Shown: one piece after another, positions 1-5,625 of the stretch
Layout: each line of letters begins with the position of its first letter
How positions within the stretch are numbered: position 1 is the first letter of the stretch
From: Alphaproteobacteria bacterium
GTDB taxonomy: Bacteria > Pseudomonadota > Alphaproteobacteria > Rs-D84
Direction: 5' to 3'
NCBI GenBank assembly: GCA_024402735.1
Contig: JAKSTE010000025.1
Location: forward strand, 1-7,424
DNA length: 7,424 nucleotides
Program-made: the position numbers and the translations under genes
Notes under the pieces: model-generated
The model's input: the letters and a program-made list of their open reading frames with translations, nothing else
Database searches by the model: none
Told to the model about the DNA's origin: nothing

Positions 1-4
1 GATA

Positions 5-10
5 TATAAT
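5..10 (+). promoter_or_regulatory. Candidate -10 box for the ankyrin gene
   Basis: A perfect TATAAT lies 23 bases before the ATG at 34, which would give a transcript start near 16-18 and a leader of roughly 17 bases. The matching -35 region would fall outside the window, so only half of the promoter can be seen. In DNA this AT-rich such a hexamer can occur by chance. Confidence 0.4.
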
Positions 11-33
11 TATAGACAACTAGGTACATTTAT

Positions 34-759
34 ATGGCAGATTTATTCACAATAAAAACAGCAGAAGGTGCAATCGAACTTATAAACTCTGGTGCCGATG
101 TTAATGCAAAAGACATGTACGGTTCAACACCTCTAAATTATGTAACTAGCAGACTAAAATCTTGTCTTCCTAGTCAAATATCAGAAAACGTAAAAATAGC
201 AAAAATTTTAATAACACATGGTGCAGATGTTAACAATACTGATATGAGTACCCCTTTATTTAACGCTTTATTACAATTTCGAGACACACAAATTGCAAAA
301 TTATTAATAGAAAAAGGCGCTAACGTTAAAATTAAAGACAGCACAGGATTAGCTCCTTTACATATAGCTGTTATGAATGATTATTGTTGTAATAATGACA
401 TTGTTGAATTATTGATATCACACGGTGCAGATGTTAATGCAAAAGACAACTCAAAAAACACTCCTTTACATTTTGTACATTTCGCAAAAACAGCAAAATT
501 ATTAATAGAAAAAGGCGCTAACGTTAATATCAAAAACCAATATGGTCAAACACCATTACATTGCACAAAAAATCCTGAAATAACAAAAGTTTTACTAAAG
601 TACGGTGCTCACATCAACGTCAAAGACAACCTAGAACAAACACCTTTAGACTGTACACAAAACGAAGACCAAATACGTATCTTAAGTGACCACGGTGCAA
701 AAATTAACAATCTGACAGAACGATTATATAGATGGAACATCAAATCTACATCGCGCTAA
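34..759 (+). CDS. Ankyrin-repeat protein
   Basis: This 241-residue protein consists almost entirely of ankyrin repeats, a scaffold for protein-protein binding. It opens with a half repeat (about residues 9-27, ending GADVNAKD). Further units carry TPL turns near 32, 73, 143, 173 and 203 (APL at 107) and GA[DN]V-type ends near 63-66, 96-99, 131-134 and 161-164. The last three units are each exactly 30 residues, three shorter than the usual 33. No signal peptide, membrane segment or enzymatic domain is visible, so it is cytosolic or exported by a route without a cleaved signal. The start is supported by AGGT 8 bases upstream and a TATAAT box before it. It is a single gene convergent with tyrS. 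Such proteins are common in host-associated alphaproteobacteria and some are effectors; that role is inference here. The binding partner cannot be predicted. Confidence 0.9.
   Translation: MADLFTIKTAEGAIELINSGADVNAKDMYGSTPLNYVTSRLKSCLPSQISENVKIAKILITHGADVNNTDMSTPLFNALLQFRDTQIAKLLIEKGANVKIKDSTGLAPLHIAVMNDYCCNNDIVELLISHGADVNAKDNSKNTPLHFVHFAKTAKLLIEKGANVNIKNQYGQTPLHCTKNPEITKVLLKYGAHINVKDNLEQTPLDCTQNEDQIRILSDHGAKINNLTERLYRWNIKSTSR
295..329 (+). repeat. 35-base direct repeat, copy 1 (within ankyrin gene)
   Basis: This stretch is identical over 35 bases to positions 493-527. It encodes AKLLIEKGANV, the second helix and loop of an ankyrin unit. The copies are 198 bases apart, exactly two canonical 33-residue units. 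Identity at synonymous positions points to recent duplication or gene conversion inside the gene. Confidence 0.85.
493..527 (+). repeat. 35-base direct repeat, copy 2 (within ankyrin gene)
   Basis: This is the second copy of the exact repeat at 295-329, in the same reading frame. A shorter exact 19-base pair, 97-115 and 430-448, encoding DVNAKD, is also present in this gene. Confidence 0.85.
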
Positions 760-791
760 ACAGTTCTAATAAAAAATCACAGATAATACTT

Positions 792-815
792 AAGTTATTT
801 TACAATAACTTTTAA
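792..815 (+). terminator. Weak candidate terminator for the ankyrin gene
   Basis: AAGTTATT (792-799) and AATAACTT (804-811) form a perfect 8-base-pair stem with a TTAC loop, 33 bases after the ankyrin stop codon and running into a short T run and then a longer one at 823-829. The stem has only one G-C pair, so it is weak. It overlaps the last codons of the convergent tyrS gene; on the minus strand the T-tract is more than 10 bases away, so a bidirectional role is doubtful. Confidence 0.35.
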
Positions 816-2009
816 AAATATTTTTTTACCGCGTTGTACCATTATATTTTCTGCGTAATTAACTACAAAATTTTTATCTATAATTTTTTGTCCGTCTATT
901 TGTATTCCACCCTGTTCTACCATACGGCGAGCTTCAGACTTAGAATCAAACAATTTAATATTTATTAGAAAATCCAATATAGGCATGGAATCAAATTTAT
1001 CTATTTCTACACTTGGTATATTAGAAGAATCTAACCCTCCAGCAAACAAAGCATTTGAAGCTTCTTCTGCTAACTTCGCAGCTTCTGTACCATGAGCTAT
1101 TTCTGTGGCAGCAAAAGCCAAACGTTTTTTTGCTTCATTTATTTCTGAACCTTGTAATGAAGACAATTGCTCTATCTCTTCTAAAGGAATTTCTGTAAAT
1201 ATTTTCAAAAATTTATCGACTAAATCATCTGATATATTACGGAAATATTGATAATATTCATATGGTGTCGTTTTATCTTCATTCACCCAAACAGCGTTTC
1301 CTGCTGATTTACCTATTTTATTACCATTAGAATCTGTTATTAAAGATGTAGACAAAACAAAAACTTCTTTTCCACACTTTTTGCGCACCAATTCTACTCC
1401 CATAATAGCGTTACCCCATTGGTCTGCACCACAAAGCTGTAACATACAATTATGTTCTTTATATAAAGTTAAAAAGTCAACTGCTTGGAATGTCATATAA
1501 TTAAATTCTAAGAAAGACATTCCGTTTTCTAAACGTTTTTTTACACTCTCCATGGATAACATATGAGGAACAGTAAAATCCATTCCATATTTACTTAAAA
1601 AATCTAAATGAGAATATTCTTTCATCCAATCATAATTATCCACCATAATAGCATCTGAAGGATTGGTACCAAATCTAAAGAATTTAGAAAAAGACTTTTT
1701 TAAACCAGTTATATTTTTTGCTAATGTATCTTCTGTCATTATAGGACGACCACTATCTCTTCCAGATGGATCTCCTATTCTACCGGTTGCGCCACCAACT
1801 AAAGCAATTGGTTTATGACCATATTTTTGTAACCAACGCATCATCATTACAGGGACCAAATGTCCTACATGTAAAGAATCAGCTGTTGGATCAGAACCTA
1901 AATAAACTGCTATTTTTTCATTATTTAATAACTGTTTTACAGCTTCCATATTAGAACATTGATTTATGAAGCCTCGTTTTTCTAATTCTGTAAATAAATT
2001 ATTTTGCAT
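795..2009 (-). CDS. tyrS: Tyrosine--tRNA ligase
   Basis: The enzyme charges tRNA-Tyr with tyrosine in two ATP-driven steps in the cytosol. The 404-residue sequence is a complete class I synthetase of the bacterial TyrRS type. It has the HIGH motif as HVGH (47-50) after SDPTADSL, the tyrosine-pocket segment YMTFQAVD (171-178), GADQWGN (194-200), the KMSKS loop as KIGKS (231-235), and a C-terminal S4-like RNA-binding domain (about 343-404, with ARRMVEQGGIQIDG). I chose ATG at 2009, which gives MQNNLF, because AAAGGT lies about 10 bases upstream and the N-terminus then matches the family. The frame also opens at a TTG at 2030, but that has a poorly spaced ribosome site. It has its own promoter (2073-2045) behind the tsf terminator and is convergent with the ankyrin gene. 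No damage is seen. Confidence 0.97.
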   Translation of the reverse strand: MQNNLFTELEKRGFINQCSNMEAVKQLLNNEKIAVYLGSDPTADSLHVGHLVPVMMMRWLQKYGHKPIALVGGATGRIGDPSGRDSGRPIMTEDTLAKNITGLKKSFSKFFRFGTNPSDAIMVDNYDWMKEYSHLDFLSKYGMDFTVPHMLSMESVKKRLENGMSFLEFNYMTFQAVDFLTLYKEHNCMLQLCGADQWGNAIMGVELVRKKCGKEVFVLSTSLITDSNGNKIGKSAGNAVWVNEDKTTPYEYYQYFRNISDDLVDKFLKIFTEIPLEEIEQLSSLQGSEINEAKKRLAFAATEIAHGTEAAKLAEEASNALFAGGLDSSNIPSVEIDKFDSMPILDFLINIKLFDSKSEARRMVEQGGIQIDGQKIIDKNFVVNYAENIMVQRGKKIFLKVIVK

Positions 2010-2044
2010 TTTATTTAGACCTTTTTTCAAAACACCTTGCTCTT

Positions 2045-2073
2045 ACTGTACAAAAAAAACACTCAAATTTCAA
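2045..2073 (-). promoter_or_regulatory. tyrS promoter
   Basis: Minus-strand -35 TTGAAA (2073-2068) and -10 TACAGT (2050-2045) are separated by exactly 17 bases. The spacer contains a run of eight T. The predicted start near 2038 gives a leader of about 28 bases to the ATG at 2009. It lies just past the tsf terminator, which makes tyrS a separate transcription unit. Confidence 0.65.
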
Positions 2074-2095
2074 TATTAGTTTTTGTATACAATAT

Positions 2096-2129
2096 AAAAA
2101 AACAAGGGAAGAAACAATCTTCCCTTGTT
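2096..2129 (-). terminator. Intrinsic terminator of the rpsB-tsf operon
   Basis: AACAAGGGAAGA (2101-2112) and TCTTCCCTTGTT (2118-2129) form a perfect 12-base-pair stem with a 5-base loop. Read on the minus strand the stem is followed directly by a run of T. It starts about 20 bases after the tsf stop codon. This is the clearest terminator in the window. Confidence 0.93.
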
Positions 2130-2148
2130 GTATGTGTATTAGTAAAAA

Positions 2149-3018
2149 CTAATTTAACATTTTTGCTACTTCATCGGCAAGATTGTCTTCACGTTTTTGA
2201 ATACCTTCACCTAATAAGAAGTAAGCAAAACCAGCTATCTTACCACCAGCTTCTTCAACAATTTGTTTTACTGTTTTAGATGGATCCATAACAAAAGGTT
2301 GTTCTTCTAAAACACATTCGCCGTAGTATTTATTAATACGACCTTGAACCATTTTTTCTACAACCATTTCAGGTTTACCGGCTGTAGCACCAGATTCAAT
2401 AAACACTTTCTTTTCGCGTTCTACAGCTACAGGATCAACATCTGCTATTGTCATAAATTCTGGTTTATTAGCAGCAATATGCATTGCTATCTTATTACCT
2501 ATTTCATCTATTTTTGGATCATCTCCATTAATAGCGACAACAACACCTATTTGGCCCATACCTGGAACTAAAGCATTGTGAATATATGAAAAAACATGAT
2601 CACCAGAAACTTTAGCAATACGGCGTAAACTCATGTTTTCACCAATTGTAGAAATAGTAGCTGCGATATCATCTTTTACAGCATTCATTGTTGCATCAAA
2701 ATCACCTTGTAATTCCAAAGCTTTATTTGCAACAGAAGCTACCAAAGCTTGGAACTTTTCGTTCTTTGCAACAAAATCTGTTTCTGCGTTTAATTCAACA
2801 ACGCATCCCATGTTGTTATTTTTAACAACAGTAACCAAACCGGAAGCAGCGACACGACCAGCTTTGGAAGCGGCTTTAACAATTCCTTTTTGACGCAACC
2901 AATCAGCAGCGGCTTCTATATCACCATTATTTTCAACTAATGCTTTTTTGCAATCCATCATACCTGCAGATGTTTTTGCACGAAGTTCTTGAATTAAATT
3001 TGCTGTTACTTCTGCCAT
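2149..3018 (-). CDS. tsf: Translation elongation factor Ts
   Basis: EF-Ts is the nucleotide exchange factor that releases GDP from EF-Tu so that EF-Tu can bind GTP and aminoacyl-tRNA again. The 289-residue product is full length. It begins with the UBA-like N-terminal domain and its signature ELRAKTSAGMMDCKKAL (11-27). It contains the EF-Tu-contacting motif TDFVAKN (80-86), the core dimer-like subdomains, LEEQPFVMD (237-245), and a C-terminal module with GEGIQKREDNLADEV (270-284). The ATG at 3018 has AAAGGA about 7 bases upstream. It lies 26 bases after rpsB and is surely cotranscribed with it; a strong terminator follows. The family order rpsB-tsf is kept, but pyrH and frr, which often follow, are absent here. 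Confidence 0.98.
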   Translation of the reverse strand: MAEVTANLIQELRAKTSAGMMDCKKALVENNGDIEAAADWLRQKGIVKAASKAGRVAASGLVTVVKNNNMGCVVELNAETDFVAKNEKFQALVASVANKALELQGDFDATMNAVKDDIAATISTIGENMSLRRIAKVSGDHVFSYIHNALVPGMGQIGVVVAINGDDPKIDEIGNKIAMHIAANKPEFMTIADVDPVAVEREKKVFIESGATAGKPEMVVEKMVQGRINKYYGECVLEEQPFVMDPSKTVKQIVEEAGGKIAGFAYFLLGEGIQKREDNLADEVAKMLN

Positions 3019-3044
3019 TATTGTTCCTTTCTTTTAAAAAGTTA

Positions 3045-3893
3045 TTATTCTGCTTTATCTGCTAATTTACTACGACGTTCTGCACGAGCTTCAGAAGTTT
3101 TAGATTTCTGTTTAGCTTCTTTAACTTTAACATCGTGTTCCAAATCTTCTGCTGCTTCTTCAGCAATATCAGATTCTGCTTTTTTACCAGCAGCACCACC
3201 TAATCTTTTTTCAATACCAGACAAAATAGCATCTACAAACAAGTCACAATATAATTGGATTGCACGTGATGCATCATCATTTCCTGGTACTGGGTAATCA
3301 ACTAATTCTGGATTAGCATTTGTATCACAAATAGCTATTGTTGGGATATCCAAATTTTTAGCTTCATGAACTGCGTTTAATTCACGTGGAACATCAATAA
3401 CAACCATTGCTTGTGGTGTTCCATGCATTTCTAATATACCACCAAATATGTCGCGTAATTTAGCAACTTCTTTGCTCATTACACCAACTTCTTTCTTTGT
3501 TAAACCAAGTTTATCTGCGTTTTCAATATCAGATTCCATTTTTTTCAAACGACGGATACTTTGAGAAACTGTAGTCCAGTTTGTTAACATACCACCTAAC
3601 CAACGATTGTTAACATAGAATTGTCCACAACGATCTGCTGCATCTTTAACAATATCTTTTGCTTGATGTTTTGTTGCAACAAACAAAATCTTTCCACCAG
3701 CTGCAGCTATTGTTTCCAAAGCAACCAAAGAACGGTATAACAAAGGTGCTGTTTTATTTAAGTTAATAATATGTATTTTATCTTTTACACCATAAACGTA
3801 AGGTGTCATTAATGGGTTCCAACGACGTGTATGATGTCCAAAATGAACACCTGCTTCCATTAATTGTTTCATAGTAAATGTTGGCAATGCCAT
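3045..3893 (-). CDS. rpsB: 30S ribosomal protein S2
   Basis: S2 is a late-assembling protein of the small ribosomal subunit, located between head and body and needed for S1 binding. The 282-residue product carries the family signatures LMEAGVHFGHHTRRWNP (11-27), NNRWLGGMLTN (95-105) and the segment CDTNANPELVDYPVPGNDDA (189-208). A charged tail rich in Lys, Glu and Ala fills about 235-282; such tails vary between species. I chose ATG at 3893 because the protein then starts MALPTFTMKQL, as in homologues, with AAAGGA about 8 bases upstream; the longer frame starting with TTG at 3938 would run into leader structure. It is the first gene of rpsB-tsf. A promoter lies at 4038-4010, and the leader holds a terminator-like hairpin that may regulate it. 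In other bacteria S2 represses its own operon through the leader. Confidence 0.98.
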   Translation of the reverse strand: MALPTFTMKQLMEAGVHFGHHTRRWNPLMTPYVYGVKDKIHIINLNKTAPLLYRSLVALETIAAAGGKILFVATKHQAKDIVKDAADRCGQFYVNNRWLGGMLTNWTTVSQSIRRLKKMESDIENADKLGLTKKEVGVMSKEVAKLRDIFGGILEMHGTPQAMVVIDVPRELNAVHEAKNLDIPTIAICDTNANPELVDYPVPGNDDASRAIQLYCDLFVDAILSGIEKRLGGAAGKKAESDIAEEAAEDLEHDVKVKEAKQKSKTSEARAERRSKLADKAE

Positions 3894-3936
3894 GATTTTA
3901 TCCTTTTTTCTGTTGTTATCCTCGTCAATGAGCACC

Positions 3937-3958
3937 AAAAAACCAAGATATATCTTGG
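3937..3958 (-). promoter_or_regulatory. Terminator-like hairpin in the rpsB leader (candidate attenuator)
   Basis: The minus strand has CCAAGA, a TATA loop and TCTTGG (3958-3943), followed at once by six T (3942-3937). It lies between the predicted rpsB promoter and the rpsB ribosome site, about 45 bases downstream of the likely transcript start. Hairpin plus T-run has the form of an intrinsic terminator, yet the essential rpsB-tsf genes follow it, so it may be a regulated attenuator. The stem is only six pairs, so it might also be a simple leader hairpin. Confidence 0.5.
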
Positions 3959-4009
3959 ACAGAAGTAAAACTCTTTGACTGTGTTATTCATGCTAAGCAT
4001 GTGCTGGGT

Positions 4010-4038
4010 ATATTATTAGAAAAAAACCTCAAAAGCAA
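4010..4038 (-). promoter_or_regulatory. rpsB-tsf promoter
   Basis: Minus-strand -35 TTGCTT (4038-4033, preceded by C, so CTTG) and -10 TAATAT (4015-4010) are separated by exactly 17 bases, with a run of seven T in the spacer. The expected start is near 4003, which gives a leader of about 110 bases. A small palindrome, CATGCTTAGCATG (4001-3989), sits at the very 5' end of that leader. Confidence 0.7.
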
Positions 4039-4044
4039 GCTTTT
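4020..4044 (-). terminator. Weak candidate terminator after the outer-membrane gene
   Basis: AAAAG, CTTG loop and CTTTT (4044-4031), then GAGG and seven T (4026-4020), lie about 48 bases past the stop codon at 4092. The stem is short and AT-rich. The same bases contain the rpsB -35 box, so terminator and promoter would overlap. Confidence 0.35.
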
Positions 4045-4091
4045 TCTACAAAAAATTCAGTTGTTATAAATAATTCTTCAGATTTTGTATT

Positions 4092-4937
4092 TTAAAGAGA
4101 AAAATTATGTATATAACTAAATGAAATTCCTATTGAAGTGTTAGTACCATAATGTTCTGCCGAACGTGACTTCGCTGCTCTATATTTGAGATATGGTCCT
4201 AAAGTAAATCCATTCCAAATATTGGTATCTAGACGTACAACCGCACTAAAATCCTTCTCCAAATCTTCTGGAACATATACAGAATGAGATAAATAATCTC
4301 TATAATAACCATCCGTAGAGAATTTTATTCCATCTCTTATTTCATATTCTAAACGCCAACCAGCTTCAGCCGCCATTTTACTTATTTTATCCTCAGAATA
4401 TGTAAAATCATATTCATAAACACCAACTACATACAAACTTTTAATAATATCATGATCAAATAAAGACAAACCTAAATTAGGACGTACTAAATTTCTACGA
4501 GGATCCCCAGCAAATTCTGTTTCATATTGTGCACGAAATATAGGTCCAAATTTTAAGCCACCAAACTCCCAACAAGAATACGCTAAATCCGAAGAAAATA
4601 AAACTTTATCTGCATTTTCATCAACTGTTTCTGGAGCATTATATGGTTTTAAAGTTGTTTTGCCATATTCCATAAACAAAGAATTATCCCATCTAAATTT
4701 ATCAAAACCATATTCTAAAGCCACATCAAAAACACCTTTTACCAATTCTTGATTTGTTGCTTTCAAAGCAGAAACTGAAGAATTCTGATACTCATCAGCA
4801 TGTTCTACTGATGTTTTTGCCAAATCCAACCCCACACGTCTAACATTTAAATTAAATTTTGTTTCTTTCGGAGATTCTTCTGCAAAAGCACATAAACTAA
4901 AAACACATAGCAAAGATGTTAAAAATATCTTCTTCAT
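4092..4937 (-). CDS. Outer-membrane beta-barrel protein, function unknown
   Basis: I do not recognise a named family with confidence. The 281-residue product begins with a standard signal peptide (MKK, hydrophobic core to about 18, likely cut after CAFA at 19, before EE); no lipobox is seen. The mature part alternates polar and hydrophobic or aromatic residues in many short strands (for example 82-92, 112-124, 126-140, 167-180, 231-252, 265-280), as in an outer-membrane barrel of about 10-12 strands. It ends IHNFSL, with Phe near the C-terminus rather than at the last position. The pattern WDNSLFMEYGK followed by DK resembles DUF3078-type proteins, from memory and weakly. AAAGGGAA lies about 7 bases before the ATG, but a 10-base inverted repeat covers the start codon. 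It lies 68 bases after the secreted-protein gene and may be cotranscribed with it. Confidence 0.8.
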   Translation of the reverse strand: MKKIFLTSLLCVFSLCAFAEESPKETKFNLNVRRVGLDLAKTSVEHADEYQNSSVSALKATNQELVKGVFDVALEYGFDKFRWDNSLFMEYGKTTLKPYNAPETVDENADKVLFSSDLAYSCWEFGGLKFGPIFRAQYETEFAGDPRRNLVRPNLGLSLFDHDIIKSLYVVGVYEYDFTYSEDKISKMAAEAGWRLEYEIRDGIKFSTDGYYRDYLSHSVYVPEDLEKDFSAVVRLDTNIWNGFTLGPYLKYRAAKSRSAEHYGTNTSIGISFSYIHNFSL

Positions 4938-4972
4938 AATTCTTCCCTTTCATATATTGACGGAATTATGAA
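4933..4972 (-). promoter_or_regulatory. Inverted repeat enclosing the ribosome site and start codon
   Basis: On the minus strand TTCATAATTC (4972-4963) and GAATTATGAA (4942-4933) are perfect 10-base inverted repeats with a 20-base loop. The loop holds the Shine-Dalgarno AAAGGGAA and the 3' arm contains the ATG at 4937. Folded RNA would hide the start codon. A weak promoter-like pair, TTGTAA (4997-4992) and TATTCA (4974-4969) at 17 bases, overlaps the 5' arm; a transcript from it would lose that arm, while readthrough RNA would keep it. Confidence 0.4.
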
Positions 4973-5005
4973 TACAACATTTATAAATTTTTTACAACGA
5001 TAAAA

Positions 5006-5620
5006 TTACTTCCATATATGCAAAACACCATTATTATCGGAATAATGCCATCCTGCTTCTCTTACACTAGCTGTAAATTGAGATCTATATACAGAAGGTA
5101 TTTCAGTAACAATCTGATTAGAAACAATATTCTTTGTGCTTAAATCATATTTTTTTGTTAATTGTTTTATTTCTACCCAATCAGAAACACCATTGATATT
5201 CATAACAGTTGTAAAAGTCGCAATAGAATCAACCACAGGTAGCCAATTGTTTATTTCGTGATCTTGTAACCATTTTTTTACAACAGCATTATCTATACTC
5301 ATCGTTACATTAGCAGAATAAACTGTTTTAGAAGATTGTTCGTTTGCGATACTAGAAAATGATATGAAGTTTGTTAATTCCATATCCGTGGTATTTTGTA
5401 ATAAAATATTTAACTCTTCCGGATTACTATATTGGGACAATATATTATACAAAATTTGACGTCTAGCATCATCAATGGCTATATTTTTAGCATCAGCAGA
5501 AGTTTCTGCTGTATGTGTAACATACACAGTATCTTTATATTCTTTTGCATTAGCCATAAAAGGTGTCAATAAAAACATTGACACCAAAAGAACATGAACA
5601 AAATTATATTTGAATAACAT
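5006..5620 (-). CDS. Secreted protein of unknown function
   Basis: The 204-residue product has a clear signal peptide (hydrophobic 8-21, likely cut after MANA at 25, before KEY), so it is probably periplasmic. The segment YVTHTAETSADAKNIAIDDARRQIL (33-57) has the alternating strand followed by a helix full of Ala and Arg that I associate with DUF2066 or LPP20/FlgT N-terminal-like proteins. That is a resemblance from memory, not an assignment. A second part (about 125-204) ends in a strand-rich WHYSDNNGVLHIW. It begins five bases after the preceding gene's stop codon, which is a tandem TAA TAG. No Shine-Dalgarno of the usual kind precedes the ATG, so translation probably depends on coupling to the upstream gene. 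An internal ATG at residue 15 would spoil the signal peptide and is less likely. Confidence 0.8.
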   Translation of the reverse strand: MLFKYNFVHVLLVSMFLLTPFMANAKEYKDTVYVTHTAETSADAKNIAIDDARRQILYNILSQYSNPEELNILLQNTTDMELTNFISFSSIANEQSSKTVYSANVTMSIDNAVVKKWLQDHEINNWLPVVDSIATFTTVMNINGVSDWVEIKQLTKKYDLSTKNIVSNQIVTEIPSVYRSQFTASVREAGWHYSDNNGVLHIWK

Positions 5621-5625
5621 ATCTA

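Noticed and set aside
295..527. Spaced direct repeats as a possible CRISPR-like or mobile-element signature
   Set aside because: The repeats are in-frame ankyrin units inside a coding gene and there is no array of equal spacers or any transposase.
792..811. Hairpin as terminator of tyrS on the minus strand
   Set aside because: On that strand no T-run follows the stem directly; the nearest is more than 10 bases further on. It fits the ankyrin gene somewhat better.
2010..2030. Longer TyrRS starting at TTG 2030
   Set aside because: The AAGG before TTG is too close, while the ATG at 2009 has an AAAGGT at workable distance and gives the family-like N-terminus.
1766..2893. Plus-strand open frames at 1766-1954, 2037-2279, 2344-2571 and 2633-2893
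   Set aside because: They lie opposite tyrS and tsf, lack ribosome sites and family features, and one runs through the tsf terminator.
3894..3938. 15-residue extension of S2 starting with TTG
   Set aside because: It is not found in S2 proteins, overlaps the leader T-run, and the ATG at 3893 has a good ribosome site.
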